Translations under genes and position numbers: made by a program | In this document: one piece after another, positions 21,391 through 35,380 of the stretch | Numbering within the stretch: the first letter of the stretch is position 1 | Layout: each line of letters opens with the position of its first letter | NCBI GenBank assembly: GCA_965153355.1 | Contig: OZ231126.1 | Location: forward strand, 101,866,001-101,930,000 | Length of the DNA stretch: 64,000 nucleotides | Origin: Flaccisagitta enflata | Taxonomy: Eukaryota; Chaetognatha; Sagittoidea; Aphragmophora | Reading direction: 5' to 3' | Notes under the pieces: generated by a model | What the model saw: only the letters and a program-made list of their open reading frames with translations | The model's database searches: none | Told to the model about the DNA's origin: nothing

Positions 21391-21834
21391 TTACAGATCA
21401 ATGAGATCCGATTGAGCCTGTGACGCACCATTTCCACTTTGCGTGTCACTAGCCGCCTCCTGTGCAGTAGCCGTTGGACGCCATATCTCGATTAACCTCA
21501 AGATAAAGGGGAAATGGCGGGTCAACGCGGCTTGTACGCTCTCACCATGTCTCACTGACCAAATAATGGAGATCACGATAAGAACCGCACTAGCCGTACC
21601 AGCGGCCACCTCAAAGCCAAATTTGACTTTATCCACGGAACTTTCTGGGTTACCGCAGACGCAGTCGCATTTTGGCACTGATGTGGCCGTTGACAGGTCA
21701 ACCGAATCCTTTGTCGTCTCATCCTCCTTGTGGCGGGACAGGTCCGGATTGCTGTCGGGATCTGGATCGATCGTTGGCGAACTTGCAATCGCCGACGAGA
21801 CTCAAATCGCAACCAGAAGGAAAGGGATGCGCAT
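21391..21834 (-). CDS. Small single-pass membrane protein with an in-frame TGA in its N-terminal hydrophobic segment
   Basis: The frame from ATG 21834 reads MRIPFLLVAI, then TGA (21804-21802, codon 11), then VSSAIASS, an acidic Asp/Pro linker, CDCVCGNPESS, a transmembrane segment (FEVAAGTASAVLIVISIIW) and a Ser/Gln-rich tail, ending at TAA. The first 19 codons look like a signal peptide broken only by the TGA. No ATG lies between the TGA and the Cys cluster, so the downstream frame has no obvious start of its own. It could be a new pseudogene, a sequencing error, or a product made by read-through. A pyrimidine-AG site lies about 25-30 nt before the ATG. Its pairing with the next membrane protein suggests an envelope or membrane role, by inference only. 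Confidence 0.5.
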
Positions 21835-22382
21835 CTTCGAAGAGGAATATTCTTGATGGCTTGAAAATCTTCACTTAATCTTGCGTAGGAAATCTTCACC
21901 GAGTAGAAACAACCTTCCCTTACCCAACCTTATAAAGGATTTCATTACCGGCATTTGTAGAAGTGAGGAACCATGCTCGACCACTCACATCGTATCCATC
22001 CCCACCCAAGCTGAAGGAACGAAGGGGAAATGAATCTCCTTTTAAGGTATGATTGGCAAAAGTAAAGTGCAGGACATGTACAACTTGTTGGTCCTAACTG
22101 CCGCCCTTCTCTTACGTCAAATCGATTATTGATCGCATGATACGCGACTCTACATTCCACTTTCTCGGTCTGTCGGTCCATCCATGCAAAATAAATAAAG
22201 GGCGAAGAAGTACAAAAATGATCATTTTTTATTACTTCATCATGCAAAGTAACCAATTACACATGAATTGAAAAATGTATGAATGAAAAAAAGTAACCGT
22301 ACAAATACTGACTTTAACAAAAATGATGAAAATCAAAACGGTAAAATATGTCTACATCCCTGTCTCTCTGGCTCTCTGTTTA

Positions 22383-22387
<5 letters not shown>
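21835..22387. other. Intergenic stretch with a trace of the dispersed repeat
   Basis: Positions 22130-22195 (ACGCGACTCTACATTCC then GTCTGTCGGTCCATCC) match the palindrome-headed dispersed repeat. No gene is seen in the rest. Confidence 0.5.
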
Positions 22388-22750
<363 letters not shown>

Positions 22751-22760
22751 ATACACCACT

Positions 22761-24115
22761 TTACAGCCTTGTAGTTGAGAACACATTATTCAAAGGCAAA
22801 TCACACGTAGGCGTAGGTCGGGCTGAATAACGGACACTATTCAATTGAATGAGGTCACTAACACTTCTTCTTGCAGACGCTCTATCCCCACCCAACAGAC
22901 TTGATCCAGCATTTGCAGCTACATTCGGATTGTCCAACAGATCGTCTCCTTGAGGATTTGGGCAGGGCGCCAAAAAGGGTCCGAAACTACTAATAGACGC
23001 AGATTGTAAACGAAGACGGGTAATCAGCTCTCTAGATGTCGCCATTTCCCGTCTAATCTGCGTCATGAGCGCAGTCTGATCTTCCATTTCGACGAGGGTG
23101 GCGCGCATTTGTTCGGAAACACCGGCTGGAAAAAAAGAGAGAAAATACAAATGTGATGATATCTGAGTGTTGGTAAGTGGGCCTAATTCAACGATCTCAC
23201 CTAACAAAAACTATTTGCATATTGACGCAACGATGAATATTCTAACGTTTACATGCAAACATATGATATCAACAAAATATCATGTTCAAAAATAATTCAA
23301 TATCTAACAACAATATTGATTTCTCTTTTATGTACTAAATATGACATCTGAATCGAAAGAAAAAAAAACATTTCAATCAAGCGGGTCGTAACATAAATTC
23401 AGTTTATATACATTGACTACGCCAAGAAAAATTTCTCTTGGTCAAATCTGATTTTAGCATTGAATAAGGCGATCTAGTCTATTTATTGTAGACGTAGCGT
23501 GTTATTTATTGCGGATTGGTTTGTATGAACAAACCGTAATATTTGGAGCCCATGCTTAGCATGGGGCACAAAAAACTAATCGACATTAAAAACTTCTCAC
23601 CTAGAGTCCTCTTGGTCTTGGCCCATGTTATGAAGAGAATAACCATGGTTACAAGCAAAAGCGTTAGGATGGCAGACAGCGTGGCCAACTCCTTCCACTT
23701 CCATGCAAATCCAACACCGGCAGAACCTAAAAACAAGAAATTCAAAATTCATTTTTCAGATTTACCAATTATTATTTACGACTTTTTTTTCGGTCGTCGC
23801 GAGCCGCCATTATTGTACTACCATGTAGTATATCCATACATTAACCCCCCCCTCATATCATTTGTCTTTATATCTACCTTCCGTTTGTCCAATTCCGGCG
23901 GTGTCGATGGCCGGTATCGCACTTCCGGCGACAGCGCTTGACGTCGTGGCATTATGCGCAAAGGTGATCGTCGACGGAAGTATCGGATTTTCAACCACCA
24001 CGGGCGTAGGGGTAACGAAATCCAAAACTCCATCACTCCCGGGCGATGTGTGATCTGTGTTTATTGGAATTTCAAAATTGTCTGAGTCGTAGATAATAGG
24101 AATTTCTTCGTCCAT
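22761..24115 (-). CDS. Single-pass membrane protein, three exons
   Basis: Exons 24115-23878, 23726-23601 and 23125-22761 join with matching phases into 243 codons (242 aa, stop TAA). The N-terminal 80 residues are acidic then Thr/Val/Ala-rich and carry one NAT glycosylation motif. Exon 2 encodes the transmembrane helix (ATLSAILTLLLVTMVILFIT), followed by a basic stop-transfer (KTKR). Exon 3 starts with an amphipathic, probably coiled segment and ends disordered. It has no clear cleavable signal peptide, so it is probably a type II or type III protein. It marks the right end of the gene-dense block. Family not recognised. Confidence 0.65.
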
Positions 24116-24215
24116 CTTAAATTTTGATTTCTCTTTCAACTTGATTCCAATTCTTCTATTTCTTAAATGACTAATATCTTAGAGCTACTGTTGTTTTCTC
24201 TTTCTGTTTCTTTCT

Positions 24216-24415
<200 letters not shown>

Positions 24416-24535
24416 TCTCCCATCTGATTATATTTTAGACAAAAAACTGAACTTGATACCACACCTTTCTTCCACAATGAGGATTTGACTTTCAGTACTC
24501 AGTCAGAAAAACCCGCGAAAATATTGTACAGCTAT

Positions 24536-24760
24536 CAGTTGGACGCAACTCTTTAACAGGCTTTGTCCGTCCATCCGTCCGTCAATGGTGGTCCAAGTGG
24601 ACCTTTGGTCGAAAAGAAGTAGAGGAAATCTTGTATCAGTCACCCCTGCCCGCCCGTCCGCAACTGGTGGTCGTGTATCCGGCCTTGTCTAGTTGGTTAA
24701 CCGCTTTGTCAGTCGGTCTGTTGGTCTAACAATTGGCCATGTGTAATCCATATTTCGTAT
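24536..24760 (+). repeat. Dispersed palindrome-headed (GTCC)n repeat copy
   Basis: It reads ACGCAACTCTTTAACAGGCT, then TTGTCCGTCCATCCGTCC, then CACCCCTGCCCGCCCGTCCG and GTGTATCCGGCCTTGTC. Head, body and tail match the copy at 32226-32441 and, more loosely, that at 40793-41000. Confidence 0.8.
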
Positions 24761-26989
24761 CTCACCTTTTTTTCATGAATGCCTAGAATTTCAAAACTAC
24801 TAAACCGTGTCTATCGGTCCGTCGGTCTATCCTTCTGTCTGTCAGTTTGCACTGTCACTTGTGTAATCAGTAGTCAGTATTTTGCCTGGGGGCGCACATT
24901 GAACACCGTCCCGGCACTACGCGGACTGATCATGGGTATTCCTGTGTGTACTACCTGGTTCCTATCTGCACCGACGCCATTCATTCTATAGTTTTTGTAC
25001 TCCAATTCCGCCTCAATCACGAATCGCGTATTCTGTATCGAATATCGCACCCCCATGTCCTTTTCTCACTCGCGCCTGAGATTACAAAGAGAGAGAGAGA
25101 AAGTTGTCGGCGTGAAAGAGTAGAGCGATTCTATTACAAAGTAGAGAATGGAGAGAATTACGCAGAGGAGACGAGTAGAGAGAGAGTAATATTGAGTAAA
25201 AACTATCAGAAAGAAAAGGCATTGGGAAGAGGAGGGGATGGGGGGGGGAGCGGGGCAAAGTTGAAATGTGGTACAAACAAAAATTGGAAAGGCAGAGAGT
25301 GACAGAGAATCGGGAGGCAAAAATAGAGACAAAGGAATAAAGAAAAAAGAACACGAGACAAAGACAGAGACATGGGAACATAGACAGGAACAGGCAGTCC
25401 TTCCCTCATCTACATAAAGTAGTATTTGTTTTATTTATTCATATATTTCTATATATATTTATAAATGCGTGTAGGTTAATTCCGCGCATCGGGGTCCGCC
25501 CAAGAAACCCTTACTCTCCACCATTGTAGAAGTGTCAACCCTTCTGCTGCTGCAATGAATAGGTCTGAGGTGGGGTGACATACCCTAACACAGGTCATGC
25601 ATACAAACTGAGTTTTACAACTATCCCAGCTGCTATGATTAAAAGGCAAGGGAGTAGAAAGGGCCTTTTGGCCTGTCGATTTGTCCCTGTAAGCAAAAGC
25701 TAGTTTAAGCAATCAAAATGTCAACAGAAGTCATTCCATAGCTTGTAAGCCATCTATCATCCAGTATGTGCAAAATTTGAACTCAATAAACAAACTGTAA
25801 GATAAAAAATATGATTTCAGAATTATAGCCTCTTCCTTCATTTTTCACATCTTTTTCAAATGAGATAAACCGACAGTTTTTGTAACTTGTAGTTATTGTA
25901 TTCAAGCATTTTTCTTTGTGTTTACATTACTGCTACTTCAAGTCCAACAAACAACACCTTCCATTTCTGAGATTTTCCATTCCATGTTGGAGAAATCATG
26001 TTTCCTAGGCGTTACAATTCAAGAGTGCTCCTTGTTGGTGGTGTCACATGTCTGAGTTACTCTGTCAAGGCACAGTAACATGATAAACGGAAAATTCATC
26101 CACCATGATGAGGAAAGATGGTGAAGTCTGTTTTCCTAATTTCAAGTCTTAACTCTAGTGGTTTGGTCACAATGGGAAATTACAAGTTGATCAGTATACA
26201 AATAAGTGAATTGACGCATTAGTCATTGTAGTTAATTCTTTGTTTCCACACAGCGCTTCTAACATTCAAAGGCACGATACTTGCATTGCCTCAATTGATA
26301 AAATTTCTTAAATTCAACTTAGCTTGTCCAAAACTATTTGATAACCATCAAAAATTTTGCATGATTGTTACCTAGATCAAGAGGTTCTTTGCCTGGTTAC
26401 TGGTGTGTCTTAAAGGGTGTGAATTGAGACTGAATAACCTTCACCAGAAAAAAATTGAAAAATGGCATAACTTTTGAAATAATTGTCCGATCTGGAATTT
26501 GAAATTTTGCATGAAGCTTCCCGTTAAGATGCCTCGTCTCTGGCATGAAACAGAGCTTGGCAAAATTTTTTTTTCCTCCAACTTAATCACCCAGCCAATG
26601 AAATAAGTACTTATAGAGATTTTTCAAAAACTCAAATTTTTAAAATTTAAGAGCATGATCATACATGGTCATAGTTTCATATTCATCAAGAATTTGACTG
26701 TCATATTGATTTCTTCATTGTATTTAACTAAATTTATTATTAGTAAGTTTGCAAAAAAATGAATGATTAGGCCTAATTTGTATGAAAAATGAGCTCACGT
26801 AAGAAAATCTAAGTATCAATTCATACATGATATAAGGTTAGCTACATGATGATGTATGGTTTTGTTCAATTTTTAACATTTTAAAATTGATGGATTTCAC
26901 TCCGTCCACGGACCCTTTTCCATGACATTAACCTGTAACACCACGCATATAGTTTCAAATTTTAAATATCATTTCTTAACTGTTTGTTG
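24761..26989. other. Non-coding stretch, no supported gene
   Basis: It contains a GA-rich tract (25085-25375). From about 25800 it is AT-rich with no convincing ORF. It may be the 5' part of the repeat element whose ORFs start at 27666. Confidence 0.6.
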
Positions 26990-27430
26990 AGGGCAAAATA
27001 TGTATGAAAAAACAACATAATGTCTAAAATCCAAAGATGCCCATGGCACAATGTATTAAAACCACTCAAAATTTCAAACATAATTCTCCACCTTCATACA
27101 TAGGTTAAGCACAAGAAGAGACAAGGTCAAGTCCTGCGTTTACCTTCTTAGCGTCAATCATTTCCCATATATTTGGAAAATGGCCCTTTTTTTACATGAC
27201 CACTGATCATGAGGGTTTTATCCCCCCATTGGGCCATCTTCCAAATATATGGGAAATGATTGACGCTCAAAAGGTGAACGCAGTGCTTAACCTTGTTCTC
27301 TTCTGACACTTCAGTTTGTGTATGAAGGTGGAGAATTATGTTTGAAATTTTGAGTGGTTTTGATACATTGTGCCATGGGCATTTTTAGATCTTAGATATT
27401 ATGTAGTTGTTTCATACACATTTGTATGTG
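26990..27430. repeat. Inverted repeat, arms near 200 bp
   Basis: The left arm (to about 27192) contains CATTTCCCATATATTTGGAA; the right arm (from about 27240) contains its reverse complement. The match continues outward through CACAATGTATYAAAACCACT on the left. The loop is about 45 bp. It resembles a foldback or MITE-type element. Confidence 0.85.
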
Positions 27431-27602
27431 TGTAGATCAATCATAATGCTAGATTATTAGATTTGGCCAAAGAGCTTGATGATATTTGAAGAAACTTTGA
27501 TTCTTGCTTGATGATGGTCAGTTAGTAGTGGCATTCGCTTGTTGCCGTAGCAAGCTCTTTGGCCAAATCTAACAATCTAGCAAGCATTACATTGATCTAC
27601 AC
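27428..27602. repeat. Second adjacent inverted repeat
   Basis: TAGATTTGGCCAAAGAGCTTG near 27460-27480 pairs with CAAGCTCTTTGGCCAAATCTA near 27552-27572, and GTGTAGATCAAT pairs with ATTGATCTACAC at the outer ends. It abuts the larger hairpin and precedes the ORFs at 27666. Confidence 0.85.
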
Positions 27603-27665
27603 ATACATTACACCAAACTAAACAGCACAGAAATGCTAGTAATCCGTAATGAATAACCAGCGCCC

Positions 27666-30600
27666 ATGCAGACCCGCAGATTGGGCAGACATTACGCTCG
27701 ACCGAATTTTGTTCTAGAGAGCCCAGCCCAATACTACTGTCCCAATGATTCCTCCATCAACAGACCTGAATTCAAATTCTCAGACCAAAGCTATAAGATC
27801 GAGCTACCAACATCATACACCACCGTAGATGTTGTAAATGTCCCCAAATCCAAAATTGGGGCACCAGCAATGACCATGACATGCCCTTTCTTTGATTTTG
27901 CCAAAGAGACAGAATGAGCAGAAATGGATTGAACATAGTCAGCCTCTTGTTGATCAGTCGTCTCTCTCTGATTCAGAAATGATAAGTTGGGCTGGTTTTC
28001 ATTCCAAAAATGATGAAACCACCCTTCCATTGGGGGGGTCATTGACAGGGCTTTTGCCCTTGTTTCAAGACAAAGCAGCCTCTATGCCCATGATGAAGTA
28101 TGCTTTAAAAGTCATCAAGGAAGCTGTAACTAAGCTGAATGGCAACGGGTACCGCTGACCATCTAACGCTTTTGCGACTATTGCACTTATGAAGCAAATC
28201 CAATGGCAGTTTCCAAATTTTGATGAGCAACATTTTGTAATTTTTTTTGGAGGCTTGCATATAGAAATGGGCTTCTTCTCTTTGATAGGCAAATTGCTTG
28301 ACCAGAGTGGCTGGACAGATGTGTTGTCCAAAGCAGAAGTAACAACATCAGGGAGAGCACATGGTCTCCTCAGTACCCAGCATCTCAAGCGCACACGTTA
28401 TGCTCATGAGGTATCTCTCCTGACTTTCAGCAAACTGAAAAGAAAGGCTTTTGATGATTCCAATACTGATGCCACGTTTGATGAATGGAGCACAGAGCAA
28501 TGTGCCACCTCACCTACGTTTTTCTTTTGGGATCTCATCATGCGCATGCAAACTTTGATCTTTTTGTTCATTCGGTCACAGCGACAGCGCAACTTTAACC
28601 TCTACAGATGCTGCCTTGAGAGGATGATGCCTTTCTTCTTTGCACTTGACTCCTTTAGCTACAGCCGATGGCTGTCGGTTCATGTGAGGGACCTCAAGAA
28701 TCTTCCAGACTCTATCCATGAGGAATTTCAAAAAGGAAACTTTGTTGTTGCCAAATCCATACACAAGTTTTCCTCCATAGCTATTGACCAAGCTCATGAG
28801 ATGACAAATAAGGTCATTAAGGGGACTGGAGGTGCAATAGGTCTATTCCATACACAACAGACTCTGACCCAATGGCTGCTTCTCATTCCAGAACTCACAA
28901 GACTTCTGCAAGAGTTCAGAATTTGCATGCCAAGCGTGGTTGGGTTTGACAATGAAACGGCTCCTGACAACGATGTTGATGGGGATGATGACAATGATGA
29001 TGATGATGACATCCCTCTCCTACATCATGAGCAAACAAAAGGATTCCAAAAACAATTTTATGGAAAGGCTCGCAATCTCTATTCCAAAGTTCTTGAATAT
29101 GGTAACCCTTTTGAGTCTCAAGATGGTGATCTCATCAGATTGACAACTCGGGACATTTGTGATCCTTCAGTTGTGCATGATCTCAAAAACCTTGAAAAAC
29201 TGGGCAAAGAACAGTATGATGCTTTCAACAATGATGTTCTTGTTAAAGGAACAAAATCCATCCATGATGCCATCACCAAAAACTCCTTTAAGTTGTTCAG
29301 CACTAAACTGAGAAACACCTGATGGAGACACATTGAAGGTCATCAAACTGAATAGTGATGTGTTTTCTGAAACACTTGCTGTACTCCAACACAGGCATGT
29401 CCCATTGAAGAAGTTGTTTGAGTATGAGTTCCACTTTTTCCCACCATCAATTTCAGATTATGGTTTACTGAATCCAAGCAAATCAGCCATTGTTGATGAG
29501 TTGGTGACTCCTTGTCACAATGCCCCTGATGATCCACAGGAGTTTGACCCTACAGCAACTGTCATCATTGGAGGTGAAAGGCTGGTACAACAATTTCAAC
29601 CAAAGGCAAACATGACTTTTGAACAGTATGCCAGGATGATCGTGAATGAGTGCATTGTTCCATACTTCACATTCAGTATGAGAATTGATATTGTTTTTGA
29701 CAATTTTCTCCAAGGAAGTCTGAAAGCTGCTCTAAGGCAGAGGCGTGGCAGGGGGCCCCACAGGAGAGTAGAAAGCCAAACAAAATGTCCAGGAAATTGG
29801 CAACAATATCTGAAAGATGCAGAAAGCAAAAACAAGCTGTTCCAGTTTCTTGCTCGTGAGTTCACCACATCTTTTCCAACAGGCAGACAACTATTTGTCA
29901 CACTTCAGCAGCAGGTGATTACAAATTGCATAACACCTATGGAGGATTCTGATCATGAGGATGCAGACTCAAGAATGTTGCTCCATGTTGCACATGCTCT
30001 CTCTCAAAGCATGAACAGGGTAAAGATTTTGACCGTGGATTCAGACCTAGTGGTCATTGCTCTTGGTGCCTATTACACCCTGAATTCTAAGTATCATTTT
30101 GATGATATAAACATTGAATTTGGCATGAAGCAAACTCATCGATCCATTAGCCTGAAAACATTGGCCATCTCATTGGGTCAACGAAGGTGTCAAGCTTTGC
30201 CATTTTTCCATGCTTTCACTGGTTCCCAAACTACATCTGCTTTCAAATCGATCGGAAAGAAGAAGGCCTTGGGTATTTTGAAGGCAAGTGAAGATTTGGA
30301 GATAGCATTTGCCGATATCTACTGCAATCCTTTTCCAGATTTGACAGAAGCTGATTCCAAATTCGCAGTCATTCAGCGTTTTGTGATTCTTATGTATTCG
30401 AAATCTTCCATTCTCTCTTGTGTCAATGAAGCCCGTATGGAGTTGTACTTTCAGCGATCAGCACACAACATAGAGACAATTCCACCTACAAGCAATTCTC
30501 TCCTTTTCCACACCAAAAGGGCAATCTATCAGTGTGGAATTTATAGCAGATGTCTTATCTCTAAACAAAACCTCCCATCCCCTGCAAATTTTGGATGGAA

Positions 30601-30783
30601 AGAAGTCAATGGCACCACAGTTAAATGGGAGCCATTGTGGATGACTCAAAGTCAAGCAATTTGTGAATGTTGAGAGTTTTACAGATGCAATTGCAAACAA
30701 CCATGCACCAGATGCAAGTGCAAAATGGCACAGCTAAATTGCACTCTGCTCTGCTCTTGCAACTGCGACAAGAAAGATTCTTA
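27666..30783 (+). pseudogene. Decayed multi-copy metazoan repeat protein, C-terminal half PIN/FEN-nuclease-like
   Basis: Three main open blocks (27892-28155, 28189-29322, 29333-30673) read as one protein broken by shifts near 28156 and 29320. The middle block has FGGLHIEMGFFSLIGKLLDQSGW. The last block has DHEDADSRMLLHVAHA, VKILTVDSDLVVIAL and LPFFHAFTGSQTTSAF. I know this layout from a repetitive family common in invertebrate genomes; the spaced acidic residues suggest a PIN/FEN-type nuclease fold. After an in-frame TGA at 30671-30673 the frame continues into the family's Cys-rich tail (RCNCKQPC, RCKCKMAQLNC) ending near 30787. An AspAsp-rich insert lies near 28980-29010. The function of the family is unknown to me. 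Confidence 0.6.
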
Positions 30784-30787
30784 TGAT

Positions 30788-31564
30788 TGAATGGTGTTTT
30801 GATGATGTTGTTTTCAGTGGGCTCATGCAGTATATGATAGAAATTATGATTTGTATGTCTGTTTCGTCAAAATCAAAAGAAATATCTTAGAAACTGTGAT
30901 TTATATGTATGTTTTGTCTAAATCAGATGAATTGAATTGGATGATAATTTGGATAAAAGTAGCAAAGCAATTTAAAGGTGTGAGTTCCTTTTTATACATC
31001 CTCACTTTTTGTGTTTATCATCCCCAAACTGAAAATAAAGCAGACTAAAGGTAAATTGACAAATCTTTTTAGAACCAAAAAGTAGTTACTTTTGCTTGCT
31101 AAAGTTTTAGCTCAAAGCTCAACAAAATGCACTACATGTGCCTAGTAGGGCCCACTTGCAACACTTGTAACCTATGTCAGTCATTCCTTTTAAATGGCTT
31201 TCAGTAAATGTAAATATCAATGATATGTGGTTGCTTTTTGCATAACAAAAAAGAAGAAAATAAAGAAACCGATTGCTGCTTGGTCTTGTAAGTCTGCAAT
31301 GGTTACCAAATCACAAAAAAACAAAACCATGGGGTATTTGAAATTTTGTATCCTTACCAAAGGCATATCAATTTCTAAAATACCATTAATAAAGAAGTAG
31401 ACAAGGCTGTCTGATCTTAAATCCATGATTGTTTTATGGTAATGACTGTAGATGCTGACGCTTAAAGATCAAAACGCCTTATTCTTGTTATGCTGTAAAA
31501 GTTGATAAACATTTGATGATGAACTGTAATCTATCTTTGAAAATTACCTTTCCCCCTCAAGATA
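30788..31564. other. Non-coding stretch, no supported gene
   Basis: AT-rich sequence without convincing ORFs or repeats. It may be the 3' flank of the repeat element to the left. Confidence 0.5.
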
Positions 31565-32867
31565 ATGCCTTCTTTACGACGATGTTCTTTCCCTGGATGT
31601 GGGCGGGAAGAATCTAGACGGAAAGAATTCAGAACCTGTCGTGAATGCTTAGTAAGGAGAGTTTCCCCTAAAGTGAGATACTGTGGACGTGAATGTCAAA
31701 GTTAGTGCTCATTTTATATATGGTTGGTGATTATCAAAAGCAAATTTATCTATCATTCTATCTATTAATGTTATGCATCCACATTCTGCCATCCATTTTC
31801 AGAACTGTTGCCTGAACTAACTGATTTATGGATGGACCAATGGACAGACTGACTAACAAATGAACAAAGTGTCATTCACAGATACAATCATGCATTTAAG
31901 GAGTTGTAACAGCTTTTTTTCTTTTGTAAAGACAGTATGTAAGCATCCTATTGAGTATTGTGCGGTAGTAATCTCATAGACACCGGAATCTTTAAATAGT
32001 AAAACTTCAAAGATATCTTTAAAGATTTGAAAAAATAAACAGCTTTTTATCTCTTGTGAATTAGTCTGGTAGTCTCAAAGAAAATTTGAATGACATAAAA
32101 ACTATATCTTGATGGAACATCTAATCTTTCTCTCAATTTTTTAATAAAGATTAGAACAAATACTAAATGATGTAATCCTGAATAACTATGAATTGAGCAA
32201 TACTTTTACTAGGAAGTTTTTTAGTCGCGTGCACGCGACTCTACAACCCGCTCTGTCCGTTGGTCCGTCGGTCGGTCGGTCGGTCAGTCCGTCTGTCCGT
32301 CACGCTTAGCTTTTTGCGGCGTTTACGAACGGTTTTGGGGTTACTGCTCCTGCCCAACTGTTTGGTTGGTCAATTTCATCACTGCCCCTGCCCACCCGCA
32401 CGCGACTAGGGTAGCCGTGTATCCGGCCTTGTTTCCTAATTATTCAGTGTGTATCATATCTGCCAGCATCATATAGAAGCAAAATGGAAATCTTCTTCTG
32501 AAAATATATCCCATTCTCAGTGCTTGATTGGACATTACGTCATAAAGAGTTTCATCTTCTTTTGAGGCATTATGGCGCATCTCAGCTTAGAGTTGCACCA
32601 TCTGAGCCTGATATAGAAGAAGAACTTCATGAGGATTCAACACCAGAGCAACCCCTCTACACAAGAGATTCTGAATCATTCCAAAACGATACATTTCACA
32701 CCTTTGAGCCAACATCAAACAGTGTTTTTCCCTTGATGGTTCCAAATATGAGTGAGTCTATTTTTCTTGGTATTTTGGCAACGGTTGCTGTGATGGCTAT
32801 ATTTGGGCTTACCTCAATTGTGGTGAGTTTCATAGCCGCATTCATTTATGCTTTTTCTATCCATTAA
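31565..32867 (+). CDS. MYND-type zinc-finger protein with C-terminal membrane helix, two exons
   Basis: Exon 31565-31700 and exon 32521-32867 join in phase (an A plus TG completes a Met codon) into 161 codons, stop TAA. Exon 1 shows CSFPGCGREE, CRECL and RYCGRECQ; exon 2 continues LDWTLRHKEFH. Together they match the MYND finger order (CxxC pairs, then YCxxxCQxxDWxxHKxxH), though the first pair is C-x4-C. MYND fingers bind proline-rich peptides. The rest is an acidic linker and a hydrophobic segment (ILATVAVMAIFGLTSIVVSFIAAF, split here only for description) near the C-terminus, giving a probable tail-anchored protein. The intron holds a dispersed repeat copy. Whether the gene is expressed is unknown. 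Confidence 0.55.
32226..32441 (+). repeat. Dispersed palindrome-headed repeat, compact full copy
   Basis: Head: AGTCGCGTGCACGCGACT (perfect palindrome, 32223-32240). Then CTACAACCCGCTCTGTCCGT and (GGTC)n. Tail: CACGCGACTAGGG, then GTGTATCCGGCCTTGTTT. It lies in the intron of the MYND gene. The head is identical to that of the copy at 57977. Confidence 0.85.
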
Positions 32868-32995
32868 ATGTAGTGACATATTTCTTCAAGTGGCTTGTCT
32901 GCAATGTGATACAGGTAGTATTGAATGTTTCTAGCATTGAATGCATATTCATGCATTTTTTTTTCACATTTACAAGTCGCATGCTATGCAACACT

Positions 32996-34336
32996 ATAAG
33001 CCCACACATCTCTGGATACCCCCCCAAAGAGAATCAAAAATACCATTTTTTCTGACTGTGCTATTTGTCTTCAGGAACATGTGGGCTACTAAAAAAAAAC
33101 AAAAAACAAAAAAATTCTTCTGAAATTTTTTCATTTATTTCACTTTTTAGGTAAAAAAAAGGCATTTTTAGCATTTTTTAAGCATGAAATTGTTCATACA
33201 GCTTAGAAAATCCAAAAAAATACTGGAAATGTATGGCAATAGATAGAATAAACATGTCTTTACCCTTCAAAAACAATTTTTCTAAGTATCATACAGTTTA
33301 GAGCTTAAAAATGGCCTAAAAATGACAAAATATAGTTTTTTTTCAGTATTTTTCAGTCTTTATTTGTTTTTACAGCATTTAAACTCCCGAAAAATCCTAG
33401 AAAAGTGTAGTAGTAGTATGAGCTTAACTACTTTTACCATGAACAATCAGTAAATTTTGATATTTTTAGGTTTAGAGTTAAAAAAAAGCTAGAAAATAGT
33501 AAAATATTGTTTTTTTTAAGCATCTTAGAGCAAATAATTATTCATGCACTTTTATAAATCAAAAAAAATACTGGAAATGTGTGGCAATAGATAGAATAAA
33601 CAAGTTGAAATACTGTATTAAAAAATTTGAGATTTAAAAATGCGGAAAAAAACCATATTTCGACATTTTTACGCCATTGTTAAACTTTAATCTTTGAGAT
33701 ATCTAAAAAAACTTTTTGTGAAAGGTAAAAACATGTATATTCTATCTATTGCCATACATTTCCAGTATTTTTTTGGCTTTATAAAAGTGCATGAATAATT
33801 ATATGCTTTAAGATACTTAAAAAACAATATTTTGCTATTTTTCAGTTATTTTTTAACTCTAAACCTTAAAAAATCAAAATTTACTGATTGTTCAGGGTAA
33901 AAGTAGTTAAGCTCAGACTACTGCTACACTTTTCTAGGATTTTTCGGGAGTTAAAATGCTGTAAAAACAAATTTAGACAAAAAAATACTGAAAAAAAAAC
34001 ATATTTTGTCATTTTTAGGCTATTTTTAAGCTCTAATCTATATGATATTTTAAAAAACTGTTTATGAAGGGTAAAAACGTGTATATTCTATCTATTGCCA
34101 TACATTTCCAGTATTTTTTTAGATTTTCTAAGCTGCATGAACAATTCTATGCCTAAAAAGTGCTAAAAATGCCCTTTTTTTACCTAAAAAGTGAAATAAA
34201 TGAAAAAATTTCAGAAGAATTTTTTTGTTTTTTGTTTTTTTTAGTAGCCCACATGTTCCTGAAGACAAATAGCACAGTCAGAAAAAATGGTATTTTCGAT
34301 TCTCTTTGGGGGGGTATCCAGAGATGTGTGAGCCAC
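32996..34336. repeat. 1.3-kb foldback element, arms about 650 bp
   Basis: The left end has CCCACACATCTCTGGATACC; the right end has GGTATCCAGAGATGTGTGAG. Matching arms run inward (CTACTAAAAAAAAAC against GTTTTTTTTAGTAG; GGAAATGTATGGCAATAGAT against ATTGCCATACATTTCC) to a centre near 33670. No coding capacity. It can be transcribed into a long hairpin from either side. Confidence 0.9.
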
Positions 34337-34529
34337 TTTTCACTCTGTTAGTCTGTTGGTCTGTCCATATGTCTGTATATTACAAAGTTGTTTAAAAATG
34401 TTGAAAATGTTTTAAACACATTTGAAAGGGTTTCAGGCATCAATAAGCACTTGTCAGCAATTGGCATTTCAGGCAGTTGGTCCCTCCGTCCGTCACAAAG
34501 TGGTTTTTAAGACTTTTATCATGTTTTTT

Positions 34530-35380
<851 letters not shown>

